From Pectinophora gossypiella (taxonomy: Eukaryota; Arthropoda; Insecta; Lepidoptera; Gelechiidae): a stretch of 64,000 nt of DNA. Position numbers and translations under genes: made by a program. Below are positions 32,693-42,790 of this stretch, piece after piece (the first letter of the stretch is position 1; each line of letters starts with the position of its first letter). The stretch covers positions 1,195,501-1,259,500 of the forward strand of contig NC_065414.1 of assembly GCF_024362695.1 (NCBI RefSeq), written 5' to 3'. The notes under the pieces were generated by a model that worked only from the letters and a program-made list of their open reading frames with translations, was not told the origin of the DNA and searched no databases.

Positions 32693-35644
32693 CTAAGAAT
32701 ATCCACATAAGGATTCAAAATGAGCTCGCAACTGGTTTTTGAAGCTCTGAAGAGAGTTAGCGACTCTGATGGAAGCAGGTAAGGAGTTCCATAAGCGCAC
32801 AGCTTGCACAGTAAAAGACTGGCCGTAGTAATCAGTTCGGTGGGTGGGAGCTACCAATAGCATCCTAGTGCACGATCGAGGCAGCCGTTCGTGAACTTCC
32901 GTCCTCAAACTAAAACGCTCTTTGAGGTAAGGGGGAGTATTGGGATTATGGAGGATATTGAAAAGGAGTGAGAGGATATGGGAATTTCGCCGAAGTCGTA
33001 TAGGGAGCCACTTGAGCTGCGCACGGTACACCGACACATGGTCGAACTTACGCAAGCCAAACGCGAAGCGGATGGCTGCGTTCTGCAACCTCTCGAGTTT
33101 GTTGAGCAGCTCTTCAGTGAGATCCAAATAACAAACATCGGCGTAGTCAAGGATAGGAAGAAGAAGGGACTGGGAGAGAGCAATTTTCGTCTTAACGGGC
33201 AGGAAGCTACGCAAGCGCCCAAGGGACCTCAAGGAGGCAAAAATCTTCCTACTGACCTCGTTAACTTGGCGTGTCCAGGATAATGTCCTGTCAAAAAAGA
33301 CGCCCAAGTTTTTGACGGTCTCGCAATAAGGTATAACAGTACCCATGAAGGAAACAGGGGAGAGACAAGGAAAATCAATTTGAGCAAGCTGCCTGCGACC
33401 ACCAATGATTATGGATTGCGACTTACCGGGATTGACTGAAATACCATGTTCAGATGCCCAAGCCGCAATAGCCACTAAATCACAATTCATGACACAAACA
33501 GCCTGCTGAATACTTTCCACAGGTACATGGGTGTAAATCTGCAAATCATCCGCATACAAGTGGTAGGAACAGGTAAGACTCTGGGAAATGGAGTTAATAA
33601 AGATGGAAAATAGGAGTGGAGAAAGGACGCCACCTTGTGGGACTCCAGCCGTGATGCTGCACCAGTCAGACAACATGCCGTCAACCTTGACGCGCTGCCG
33701 ACGACCCTCAAGGTAGCTACGGAACCAATCTGTGACGGATGAGGAGACGTTTAATAATTTTAAAAAGGACAGTAGGACGTCAAAATCAACACTATTGAAC
33801 GCATTGCTAAAGTCAAGGAGAGTAAGCAGTGTCACTTCCTGACGCTCCATACCCATGCGGATATCATCGGATACCTTGACCAGAGAAGTAACTGTGCTAT
33901 GCCCCGGACGAAAGCCAGACTGCAATGCGTTCATTAGATGACCTTTGGAGAGGAAGGAAAACAACTGGTGATGAACCACACGTTCAAGCACCTTCGATAG
34001 GAAAGGAAGTATGGAGATGGGACGGTAATGGGATAAAGAAGATGGGCTAGATATCTTGGGAATAGGGACTACAATAGCTTGCTTCCAAATGTTGGGAAAG
34101 GTAGATGAAAACAGCGAGGAATTAAGGATATGAGTAATCACAGGAAGGATAATATCAAGGATAGGGATAAGCATATTGCGGCTGATATCATCACCGCCAA
34201 CAGCGTTAGAGGAAATGGACAGGACTTGTTTTCTAACATCATTTTCCGAAACTGGAGTGAAATCTAAAGAGTTAGGAGAAAAGATAGGGGAATTATTTAG
34301 GCGTTGTAAAGTGACAGACTTAGTTGCGGAATCGAAACTAGCTGCACCAGAAGTAAAATGCATGTTGAGAGCATCAACATCTACGTCAGAAGGGGGGTTG
34401 GGCTTCGATTTCCCAATACCAAGAGTATTGAGAAACTTCCACACCTGAGGGGGATCACCATTAGCAACTGAAGCAAAGATGTAACGGCGCTGAGCATCCC
34501 TACACGCAGTATTGCTCCGATTCCTAGCACTCCTGTACCTATCCTTATTGCGCTCAGATGAGTTGAGCTTGTAGCGAGTTCTCGCATTAGCTTTCTTAGC
34601 CATAAGCACCCGCAGCTCATCAGTTAACCAAGGTGCTGGGAAATGCTTTAGGCGAACAGCTCGTACAGGCGCATGCTTATCATAAAGATTGGTCAGGAGT
34701 GAGTTGAACACGTTGACCTTATCATCAACTGAATCAGCGCCATACACGAGGTCCCAGTCAACACCGCAAGCATCATGCCCCAGTTGATCACAGTTCATGT
34801 CTTTAAAATTACGCTGGAAAAGAATTTTAGCTTTGGCTTTAGGGGGACGAATTCGATAAGAGAGGAAAAGCAAATCGTGATAAGAAAAGGCATCAGCAGC
34901 GAATTGCCCACGGGAATCAACATGATCAAGAGAGGACACTATTGAAAGGTCAAGTAAGGACGGGACACAGTTCGGAACATGATGAGTAGAATTAGACGGC
35001 AGGATATGCAGATTAGCACCTTCAACTATAGAGCGAAGTTGTTGGGAACGGGAATCGTTCTTCAAAAGGCACGTGTTAAAGTCCCCTAATATCAATGTAT
35101 GTTGATACAATGGGACAAACTCTTGAAGGAGACCGTCAAAACCAGGAAAATAGTTAACGCCTCTGTCAGGAGAATAGAAGACCCCCAAGAGAACCCTTAC
35201 GTGCGATAAGGACACCTCCAGGAAGAGATGTTCAGCCGAGCCCGAATATTCAGGCGGAGACTTACTAATAATTTTATACGGGATTTGGCCGCGCAAATAA
35301 ATGGCCACCCCGCCACAGCGACATCCAATACGGTCATTCCGAATTAGCTGGAACCCAGGGATAGGATATAATGATGAAGAGAGGCCGGGCTTCAGAAACG
35401 ATTCGGAAATGAGGATGGCATCCAAGTTTTTTACACTAAAAGAGGCTAGCATGTCGGGATAATGACTAGGTACACTTTGCGCATTAATATGTACCACGTT
35501 GAAATTTTTTGGAAAAGCCTGGAAACTAGAATTTAAAGATTCAGAAAGAGGAGTTACTGTGCTATGGAAACTATCATCTGACGAATCAGAACAAGAGAGA
35601 TAATTAGCGGCACTATCCTCAGAGCAACTACCAGAGCGAGACAT
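32693..35644 (-). CDS. LINE-alpha ORF2: endonuclease-reverse transcriptase polyprotein
   Basis: 983 codons from the Met at 35644. The frame is open up to 35776, but the extra 44 residues are a Phe/Tyr-rich translation of a T-tract, so I prefer the internal start. The N-terminal apurinic-type endonuclease has VVHINAQSV, ISESFL, GCRCGGVAIYLRG, LILGDFN and SYHDLLFLSY blocks; the residue before the catalytic His is Tyr rather than the usual Asp. The reverse transcriptase follows with IVVPIPK...HYRPISILPF, LQSGFRPGHSTVTSL, LLDFSNAFNSV (motif A), GVPQGGVLSPLLFSIFIN (motif B), YADD (motif C) and VNPGKSQ (motif D). The C-terminal region has ILDYADVCY and LWNSLPASIR. It nicks target DNA and copies the element RNA in the nucleus. 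No stop or frameshift is seen. Confidence 0.95.
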   Translation of the reverse strand: MSRSGSCSEDSAANYLSCSDSSDDSFHSTVTPLSESLNSSFQAFPKNFNVVHINAQSVPSHYPDMLASFSVKNLDAILISESFLKPGLSSSLYPIPGFQLIRNDRIGCRCGGVAIYLRGQIPYKIISKSPPEYSGSAEHLFLEVSLSHVRVLLGVFYSPDRGVNYFPGFDGLLQEFVPLYQHTLILGDFNTCLLKNDSRSQQLRSIVEGANLHILPSNSTHHVPNCVPSLLDLSIVSSLDHVDSRGQFAADAFSYHDLLFLSYRIRPPKAKAKILFQRNFKDMNCDQLGHDACGVDWDLVYGADSVDDKVNVFNSLLTNLYDKHAPVRAVRLKHFPAPWLTDELRVLMAKKANARTRYKLNSSERNKDRYRSARNRSNTACRDAQRRYIFASVANGDPPQVWKFLNTLGIGKSKPNPPSDVDVDALNMHFTSGAASFDSATKSVTLQRLNNSPIFSPNSLDFTPVSENDVRKQVLSISSNAVGGDDISRNMLIPILDIILPVITHILNSSLFSSTFPNIWKQAIVVPIPKISSPSSLSHYRPISILPFLSKVLERVVHHQLFSFLSKGHLMNALQSGFRPGHSTVTSLVKVSDDIRMGMERQEVTLLTLLDFSNAFNSVDFDVLLSFLKLLNVSSSVTDWFRSYLEGRRQRVKVDGMLSDWCSITAGVPQGGVLSPLLFSIFINSISQSLTCSYHLYADDLQIYTHVPVESIQQAVCVMNCDLVAIAAWASEHGISVNPGKSQSIIIGGRRQLAQIDFPCLSPVSFMGTVIPYCETVKNLGVFFDRTLSWTRQVNEVSRKIFASLRSLGRLRSFLPVKTKIALSQSLLLPILDYADVCYLDLTEELLNKLERLQNAAIRFAFGLRKFDHVSVYRAQLKWLPIRLRRNSHILSLLFNILHNPNTPPYLKERFSLRTEVHERLPRSCTRMLLVAPTHRTDYYGQSFTVQAVRLWNSLPASIRVANSLQSFKNQLRAHFESLCGYS

Positions 35645-36447
35645 GTCTGTGTGTGAATAATAAAAAAAAAAAAAATAATAATAAAAAAATAAAAAAAAAT
35701 AAAAAAAAAAATAAATAAAATAGATAAATGAATTAAAAAAAAAAAAATCAATATTATATGTTAAATAAATATACAAACAATAACCTAGAAATTAGGCAAC
35801 TATATTATTATAAATTAAATATCAAGTTCCTACCTGCCAACAGCCAAGTGCCATAGAATACAACATTGAACAACAATAAAAAAAAAAAGAAGAACCAAAA
35901 GAAAAGTGAAATAAAAGTAACAAACATTAATTACAAAATGCAGAAAAAGTTAAAACAAATCTGAACAAATGCGAACAAACATAAAATAAATAAAACAAAA
36001 ACAAGCACAAAGTAACATGCGTGTATCGGAACGCAACTAGGGTGGAGTTTATGTAGTAGAAAGCGGAACTTAATAATACGTAGTGACATCTTGTCAGCAA
36101 TAATGCTGTCTCTGTTCCACTTAATAATAGTGACCAAAACATGCAACAGAAAAACAATTTGACACTGGCATAAATGCACGATCATAATAAAAATAGATTT
36201 GTCAACCTGATAGTGGGAAAGATATTAGAAATTAGAAAATTTGTTAAAAAATTACTGTTAGAGGTGGAATGGAAATAAAAGTGACTGAACAGTTCTCCGA
36301 ATACCTCCCACTACCTAATACAAAACGATGATTTTAGGACAAAAGACAATGAAATCGGAGGTAACAGAAAACAGGTAGGTTAACAAATACAATTTACAAA
36401 TACAATAATAATTAACGGACAATGACATAAAGATAAGGACACTTAAT
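35645..36447 (-). other. LINE-alpha inter-ORF region, intron-like
   Basis: 803 nt between ORF1 and ORF2, unusually long for a LINE. On the sense (minus) strand it is T-rich and ends with a ~100-nt polypyrimidine stretch followed by ATTCACACACAG at 35647, two bases before the ORF2 ATG. This resembles a 3' splice site. A weak donor-like AAA|GTAAAT overlaps the ORF1 stop codon (36450-36451). Splicing there would not fuse the frames but would bring ORF2 next to ORF1. Frames within it are short and unconvincing. Confidence 0.5.
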
Positions 36448-37185
36448 TTACTTTCTAGGCCGTCTTGATGGCTGCCTGCGGGGCGCTGGTTTCTCCTGGA
36501 CAGTCATAGCAGGTGTTGGTGCAACTGTACTTGCTGCAGCAGGGACACGGATGCTGTCGAGCTCCGCGAGAGATGATATAGTGCGACGGGAGCCGTTCGC
36601 ACTGACGACAATGACGGAACCGTTCTTAGTCCAGCAACTTGATACTCCCAGGAGATCTCTTGCAGCGACGAAGACAGAGTGGCGCGACTTGGTCAGGAAC
36701 TCCGATATAGTCATACCACTGCCCTTCAGCGATTTTTTGGCGTACCACACCGTGTCCCGTATTGCGATGTCGCGGAATTTGACCAGGATAGGTCCAGGGC
36801 TACCAGCACCAGACTTCCCCATACGATGACTACGGCTAATGTTGCACTCTGACAAATTAGTCAACCCGAGATGGTCAGAGGCCACTGACAGAAAGCGCTT
36901 GGTGGTGTCCTCACCCTTCACCTCAGGCACTCCATGAAGTAGGAGGATTTTACGTCGGGACCGCATCTCCTGCCCATCAAGCTCCCTGCTTAAAATGTCC
37001 ACTTGCCTCTGCAGATTGTTGAGCGCACTTACAATAAATGTTTTGAAGGCAGCAAACTCAGAAGCCAGCGTACCAGATGTGGGAGATGACGCAGGAGAGA
37101 CCAGCTGAAGATCATTTTGGAACTTGGCCATAGTGGAGTGGAAGAGTGTCTTCATGTCTTCGAGGGATTCCTTCATTGCTTCCAT
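36448..37185 (-). CDS. LINE-alpha ORF1: nucleic-acid-binding protein
   Basis: 245 aa. Residues 1-80 look alpha-helical and coiled-coil-forming (heptad-like MEAMKESLEDMKTLF and LNNLQRQVDILSRELDG). Residues ~85-215 resemble the RRM plus C-terminal domain of L1-type ORF1 proteins: RRKILLLHGVPE, ISRSHRMGK, GPILVKFRD, GMTISEFLT and WTKNGSVIVV. The C-terminus is basic and proline-rich (RRQPSRRPRK). By family, such proteins form trimers, coat the element RNA and act as chaperones in the retrotransposition particle. No CCHC zinc knuckle is present. The start has context CACTATGG. The frame is intact. Confidence 0.85.
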   Translation of the reverse strand: MEAMKESLEDMKTLFHSTMAKFQNDLQLVSPASSPTSGTLASEFAAFKTFIVSALNNLQRQVDILSRELDGQEMRSRRKILLLHGVPEVKGEDTTKRFLSVASDHLGLTNLSECNISRSHRMGKSGAGSPGPILVKFRDIAIRDTVWYAKKSLKGSGMTISEFLTKSRHSVFVAARDLLGVSSCWTKNGSVIVVSANGSRRTISSLAELDSIRVPAAASTVAPTPAMTVQEKPAPRRQPSRRPRK

Positions 37186-37262
37186 AGTGGTGCACAGTTT
37201 GGTGACAGTGAAGTAAAAGTGATAGTGAGTGGACGAAAAGGATATAAACGACTGTCAGCAGG

Positions 37263-37824
37263 TATTATAATGTTACATAATCATAATGTACTTCGATTTT
37301 ATAAAAATTTTACTTTTTAGTATTTTTAAACATAAAATAAATCAGAGCCCAAATTATACGTGTTATCACTGTCGTGACTACCCGCAAAAAAAAAAAAAAA
37401 AGAAAAAACTTTCGTATAGTTTCTTGGTCGTATCTAACATTAGAAAGAAAAATCCTTAAGCATGATATTTGGTATATACTTACCCTGTTATTTCTGTTCG
37501 TATTCTTTGAAATCATCATCTGTTTGCCCTGTCTGTCTGTCTGTTTGTCACCGGTTGCGAATCATAACATCTCTTTGTACTTTGCCTTGTTGACAGGTCG
37601 CATTAAGTGTTTATAATTTTATGGTTTTAGTATGACATTTTTGTATTTATAAAGGAATTAAAAACGAACGTGCAAAATAAACTTTGTTTTGATTTATATT
37701 GGGAAGTGTTGAGGGTTTTTAAATGTATATCTTTCATTCTGTTGCAAAAAAATGTAATTTTCCTTATAATTACGTGAGTTTCAAAATTTTATTGTTCACG
37801 ATATTTTCTTCACGCTGATCATAA
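37263..37824. other. Unannotated spacer between two LINEs
   Basis: AT-rich, with an A16 run at 37386-37401. The 69-, 67- and 80-aa frames are low-complexity and unsupported. Confidence 0.35.
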
Positions 37825-38923
37825 TCTTCTGGACATGTACTTCTGGACAAACTGTACGACACGGGTGTAAGAGGAATAGCACACCAGTGGCTCACCTCAT
37901 ACCTCTCAAAACGTGTGCAATATGTAGACATAGAGAATACTGATTTTGACACCGGAAAAATACAACATGTAAGATCAGACAAAATCAATATCAAAAACTC
38001 TATCCCTCAAGGTACGGTCCTTGGTTGCATACTATTTTTAATATACATCAACGACTTACCCAAAATTCTCAACGATTACTGTACACTCTTCGCTGATGAC
38101 GTATCTATTCTATTTTCATGCAATAACATTTCAGAAATCAAAATTAAACTAAACTCCACATTCGATATAATTCAAAACTGGCTCAATGCACATAATCTCC
38201 AATTAAATTATAAAAAATGTAAAATTATAGAATTTAGGCCATTCCAGAAAAAGTCTGAACCTACAATACATGTATAACAACACCCAAATAGTCACAGAAA
38301 ACACAGCAACATTATTAGGAATCGATATAGACACTCATATAAACTGGAAATCACATATTTACAAATTAACGAAAAAACTCTCCTCTTTTATTTACGCATT
38401 AACTATACTCAAAAAAACAACTGATTTCAAATCAGCTCTTACTGCATATTATGCATACATCCATTCTAGGCTCACATACGGAATAATATTATGGGGCAAT
38501 AGTACAATTATTCAAGATATATTTATTCTACAAAAGAAATGCATCAGGATACTTACTAACATTGACCAAACAGTTTCATGTAAACCCTATTTCATTAAAT
38601 ACAACATATTAACATTAACGTCTATATATATACTAGAGTGTTGTAAATTTGTCAAAAAGAATATGCACCTCTACACCCAAATCACAGCTGTTAAAAGAAA
38701 TAACCGATATTTACATAAATTAAAACTCCCATTTACAACAATGGAGTTATACAGATCCGGTCCTCACTCTATGGCTATTCAAATCTACAATAGCATCCCT
38801 AACTATATTAAAAAGGAAGAGAAGTTCTCCTGTTTCAAAAAACTACTAAAAAAGTATTTGTTAAATAAAGCCTTTTATAAGATAGAAGAGCTATTTAATG
38901 ACTGTAATAAGTTAAATAAATAA
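37825..38923 (+). pseudogene. LINE-beta ORF2 fragment, frameshifted reverse transcriptase
   Basis: The first open part runs from 37825 to the stop at about 38275. It opens with GHVLLDKLYDTGVRG, the segment after reverse transcriptase motif A. Next come SYLSKRVQYV, SIPQGTVLGCILFLIYINDL (motif B) and FADD (motif C, with the catalytic Asp pair). At about 38268-38275 the frame breaks (TIHV then stop) and continues in the next frame as YNNTQIVTENTATLLGIDID to 38923, consistent with a one-base deletion. The C-terminal part ends with SFKKLL-like FKKLLKKYLLNKAFYK. The N-terminal endonuclease and motif A are missing, so it is dead. Confidence 0.88.
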
Positions 38924-39205
38924 TATAATTTTATTGTTATCTAAATATATAAAATAAAGCTAAGTTACTGATAATTACTTAAAAATAATAATAGTATAAG
39001 TAGGTAGTACATATATATTATATAATTTTTAAATTCTAAAGTAAGTTTAGTTATATAAAAAATAGTTTATATTTTTTTAGTTTTAAGTTATTGTTGGAAT
39101 AATTTTGCGGTGCCCTTACAGGGTGTCACATGCTTGTACATTATCTACTTTAAGAACTGTAAGCCACCATGTGACATGCAACAAATAAATAAATAAATAA
39201 ATAAA
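37825..39205 (+). mobile_element. LINE-beta: 5'-truncated non-LTR retrotransposon
   Basis: Begins inside the reverse transcriptase domain, continues to the ORF2 stop (38923) and a ~280-nt 3'UTR that ends CATGTGACATGCAACAAATA AATAAATAAA. A second copy of this 3' end, TAATACCATGTGACATGCAA plus (TAAA)n, lies at 47000-47092, which confirms the family's 3' boundary. It sits head-to-head with LINE-alpha, about 560 bp apart. Confidence 0.85.
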
Positions 39206-39333
39206 GGTGAAGGTCTCTAAAATAATGAAGCTGGTGGCTTTAGGCTACATCTCTGTCTCTTCTTTCTGGCTCATTCTTATTTACGTAGGGTTACTTCTTC
39301 TGTGACTGTAACTATTGTCATTGAATAAAGATA

Positions 39334-39720
39334 AGGCTAGTTTCTAACTAGTCAAATCAGGTACTTTTTACTAAACGTCAAAAAACGAAATTACTATGGA
39401 ATTTGTATGAAAAAGCACACTGTGATGTCATAGAAAAACGTGATAAAATGTCGGACTTATTATTACGTTTTTCTTTATTAAAATGCATAAAGAAGTGAAA
39501 ATAGAAAAAAGAAAATGTTTTTCGTTAGTTTTAGACCTTTATTTAGTTATATATCTTTATTTAGTAAACAGAATTTTATAATTTATCTTGAACCTAGTAC
39601 ACGACCCAATTATATACTATGTATAGAACGGCAACTTTCCGCCCCGCACCAATTCGTATCGGGCGCCTCACCCCCTCTGGGTCTTACTTTAGTCTAAAAA
39701 GGCAGTAAGGCGCTAAAGAG
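39334..39720. repeat. Dispersed repeat paired with 23562-23983
   Basis: GGCTAGTTTCTAACTAGTCA ... TACTTTTTACTAAACGTC ... TCGGACTTATTATTACGT ... TTATCTTGAACCTAGTACA. Same order and strand as 23748-23983, then a GC-rich end (CCCCGCACCAATTCGTATCG) echoed at 43840-43880 and 44490-44520. Confidence 0.65.
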
Positions 39721-39729
39721 TAAGAAACT

Positions 39730-40164
39730 GGTGCTAATTCCTGCAGACGCCATCTAATTTTATTTTAAGTTATACCTATCATTTTCTTATCCGTTGGAAA
39801 AGAAAGAAACGGGTAGTCGAAAACCATAAAATTTATGGAATATACGTCAATTTTAAGCAGAAATCTAAAACAACCGTCTAAAAACTCAGCCATTAACCCG
39901 ACAGAGTTAAGTAGACAGCACGTCAAACAGATTACAATACCAGCGATCTCGCCTATTTTATTCGCTCGGGTTGTTCATTCGTTTTAACCTCATAAGACCG
40001 AATGTTCTAATAGTTAAACAATAACTATTGTGTCTGGAAATCTCGGTCTTAAGAGGTTAAAATTAACTTGTTGACAATCATCCGTCCCTTTCCTTTTCGG
40101 CTGATAAGAAAATGACAGGTATAACTTAAAATAAAATTAGGAGGTGTCTGCAGGAATTGGAGCC
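39730..40164. mobile_element. MITE-1 copy interrupted by a TTAA mini-transposon
   Basis: 435 bp. The ends GGTGCTAATTCCTG and CAGGAATTGGAGCC are flanked by ACT on both sides (39727-39729 and 40165-40167). Its excess length comes from the 69-bp element at 39988-40056 plus the duplicated TTAA. Without it the copy is about 362 bp, like the copy at 1774. Confidence 0.92.
39988..40056. mobile_element. 69-bp piggyBac-like MITE nested in MITE-1
   Basis: The inverted ends CCTCATAAGACCGA and TCGGTCTTAAGAGG pair at 13 of 14 positions. TTAA flanks both sides (39984-39987 and 40057-40060). MITE-1 copies without the insert read TTTTAAAATTAAC at this place (2037 region), so the empty site is visible in the same window. 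TTAA duplication is the mark of piggyBac transposases. A degraded relative lies at 46686-46747. No coding capacity. Confidence 0.88.
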
Positions 40165-41750
40165 ACTGTCTCGCTCACACTTACGCGTCAGGCGGCAGAC
40201 GGCATAAATTAGGTTTATGTATGGAGTGTCGGGGGGGTGCTATTAGTTCACTAGTTACATTCACAAGAAAACCAAAAGCAGGTCTTGTCGTAAAATCTTC
40301 GCTCAACTAACGTCATGTTATTATAAATCATAGTACAGTCGGCACTAAGCAAATAGGAATTTTCAGCGCGTTCAACTCTGCAGTGTTTATTTATTGCAAA
40401 TCCTACTCTAGCGAATAAATGGGCAGTCAATTCCTCCTAGTCAAGTTCACAAACACTCAAACTAAACAAATATTATTGCACTAAGGATCAGCAAGGTAAA
40501 CATTGGTGAATATTTGCATTTATTTGTGCAACAAGCGTTCCCAAACTTGCGGCGAGCGGCGCCGGCGCACGCGCCAGTGGCGGAAAACAATTGGGGTTTG
40601 GCTTTACGCGATTTTTAATTGGCGTAGCTGATGGGTTTTAGCGTTGTTTGTGTAAGTGCTGGGTTTTGCTTCCTATTTTATGGTTTTCGTTTATTTACAG
40701 CTTACAGAAAGTGAGAGAACTCCTTTCTTTAATAAGTTCTCACGCGTAAATCAAGTATCGTTTGTTCGAAGGTACCGATGTGACTACTTTTTATTTTATA
40801 CTGTTTATAAATCCAGTTAGGTATGCGTGTTCACATTGTCTTCGACAGTATATCGTCATAGTGATAAGCAGCATAATACATTCTATAAAATAAGAGAGAG
40901 AGAGAGAGAAAAATAAGATAGCGGGAAAGGCAAATGGTATCTTGGAGGGTGGTTTTGGCTAAAGACGACCAAAAAAAAGGTGGCCTAGTTGTAAACTAAA
41001 CTAAAAAAGTGATAAAAATCTATGGAATTGACGTAGAGTGACATATTAATCCCATATGGCTAAGGTCCCAGGTAATTTCTTTCATTTTCAATGCACATAT
41101 CAAAGTTGTAAATGTTGCGCACCTCTGGCCAAACTTATTCAGTTATTTAAATACGAGGGCGACGGGAAGTCACTGAACTGTTTTCACAGCAAAATATTTA
41201 ACTTTTAACAATAATAACAACCATGTAATATGATATTGTTCTAATTATGTTCTTGCAGACATAACTTCATGGGATTTCTCGGGAAAAATAATTTTGACAC
41301 ATACATAGAACACTACGCCTATTTTGCATTAGAGTAGCCACATAACTAATGATCCCAATACACGTCTTAGATATGTTTTTTAATTTTTAAATAATATTTC
41401 CATCTGACATTATTCAAAGAAGCCGAAGCTAGTGCTGCCCACAAATCACCGTGAAAAATACCGAAAATCGTAAACGAAAGATTCAAATTCGAAATTTAAA
41501 TTCAAATTTAAATTCCTCGTTCCATCGATCAATGGCAGTTATTTGTCACAGGCAGGATTTATCGCCGGCCACCCGAGCAGATCAAAGACGACATTCCGAG
41601 CTATATCAAAAGGATTCGGCGTCAAATACACGTAAAAATAGAACCAATGTAATGTACGTGACTACTGTACGGGACAGGCGCGGGGGGTACCACTAGAGAT
41701 GTAATTCTTTCGGATTTTTCACTTATTTTTTAAGTAACATAAGTAAGTGA
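40165..41750. other. Unannotated interval with a CpG-rich patch
   Basis: Includes a short GC-rich stretch at 40550-40600 (GCGGCGAGCGGCGCCGGCGC) in AT-rich surroundings and a (GA)n run at 40892-40910. The 81-aa frame at 41451-41696 is not recognised. No gene is called. Confidence 0.4.
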
Positions 41751-42022
41751 CGGCCTGTGTGGTCCAGTGGTTGAGCTATAGAGGTCCCGGGTTCGATTCC
41801 CGGTGGAGACAAATCACAAAAATCACATTGTTTGCTGATTACCTAATGTCCAAAAAGTAAGATAATCCGTGCTTCGGAAGGCACGTTAAGCCGTTGATCT
41901 CAATTAGTACTTACTTGCTAATGAAAGTACGTAGTCGTTACATGAGTCATGTCAGGGGCCTATGGCGGCTCAATAATAACCCTGATACCAGGGTTTATGG
42001 GGTTGGTAATCCACCTCACAAC
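41751..42022 (+). mobile_element. SINE-A copy with deleted head segment
   Basis: Begins CGGCCTGTGTGGTCCAGTGG TTGAG, then jumps (CTATAGAGGTCCCGGG) over most of the anticodon-arm region, keeping the B-box GGTTCGATTCC. The body is normal through GCTTCGGAAGGCACGTTAAG to CCACCTCACAACC. The GAA tail is missing. Confidence 0.85.
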
Positions 42023-42047
42023 CAATGAAAAGTTTTTTATTTTTTTT

Positions 42048-42163
42048 TTTCAGTTCCGTACTTTTGCGACGGAATATTCCACTTGATATCAACTCAGAAT
42101 CTTTGTATGAATCATTCTTCTAAGTTTTCGTTACGATGCCACGAACACTCTGTATATATAATT
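42048..42163 (-). repeat. Dispersed repeat 'CAGGGTGTNAGTGACATCG', inverse copy
   Basis: TGCGACGGAATATTCCACTT GATATC ... TTCGTTACGATGCCACGAAC, the reverse of 24600-24702. Confidence 0.6.
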
Positions 42164-42259
42164 TTCTAATTGTTGGTAATAATAATAATAATATCATGTT
42201 TCTAGCAACCTAAATAATAAAATAAATATATTCGTCTTTTATTTATTTAATAGTTTATT

Positions 42260-42394
42260 GTACGGTATATAAACACTTTGTTACCATGTCAAATTAACTT
42301 TTTTGACAAATTGAACTGTAAGTCTCACTAAATGTAAAATATGTTAGTGCGACAGAGTCCTAAAGTGGGTACATTATATTGCTCATGACTGTAC
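42260..42394 (-). mobile_element. MITE-2 copy
   Basis: GTACGGTATATAAACACTTT ... TTTGACAAATTGAACTGTAA ... GCTCATGACTGTAC. The left tip lacks the CACGAGCATTAA segment. Confidence 0.8.
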
Positions 42395-42654
42395 ACAGGG
42401 CAGATAAATTAATATTTATAGACAACACATAACAACCAATAAATGGTCCACTTTATTTCAAGCAGAAAATATCAGCAAACCGGATACCTAGTAGATATTA
42501 GTTACAACAGTACATCTCTAATAGTGTAGGATTTTAATGTCTTAGTGGTCGGTTTCATTCAGCCTTTGGTTATTCGTGTACTATTGAGTGATTAAAGGGA
42601 TGCCTTGCGATGCTTATGATATGAGTTGATTGTACAGTTCATTCAATGAAATTT

Positions 42655-42790
42655 TAAAAAGCAATGCAATTTGCGCATATAAAAGCAATTGCGCAATGCA
42701 AACAAAGTATCAATCAAATCAATCAAATGTCAAATAGCATTGTTTTATTACTTTTTTTAGATGAATTGCTTATTTGTGGCCTTTTAACCC
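42655..42790. repeat. MITE-3 copy
   Basis: AAAAAGCAATGCAATTTGCG, CATATAAAAGCAATTGCGCA, TCAAATGTCAAATAGCATTG and GATGAATTGC...GGCCTTTTAACCCCC, as at 11262 and 13665. An internal AATCAAATC duplication is visible. Confidence 0.6.

Larger units (their letters stand above)
32294..37262 (-). mobile_element. LINE-alpha: apparently full-length two-ORF non-LTR retrotransposon
   Basis: About 5 kb on the minus strand: a short 5' leader (37186 to about 37262, left boundary estimated), ORF1 (36448-37185), an 800-nt T-rich inter-ORF region, ORF2 (32693-35644) and a ~400-nt 3'UTR ending in GCAATAAAGTATATTTGATT plus TTGAT repeats (32294-32330). The 3'UTR has the block GCCTTATTGCTCTAGAGCAA, a short palindrome also found in the truncated copies at 6228 and 45735 and likely part of the reverse transcriptase recognition structure (inference). 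The TTGAT-repeat tail rather than poly(A) and the ORF2 layout fit the CR1/Jockey group. I could not find a target duplication. Both ORFs are open, so the copy could be young. Confidence 0.92.

Noticed and set aside
32905..34620. Alternative frames of 63-105 codons within LINE-alpha ORF2
   Set aside because: Shadow frames of a well-supported coding region.
35645..35776. N-terminal extension of LINE-alpha ORF2 to 35776
   Set aside because: The 44 extra residues are a Phe/Tyr-rich translation of a T-tract; the Met at 35644 directly precedes normal protein sequence.
36551..36829. 92-aa plus-strand frame inside LINE-alpha ORF1
   Set aside because: Antisense shadow of ORF1.
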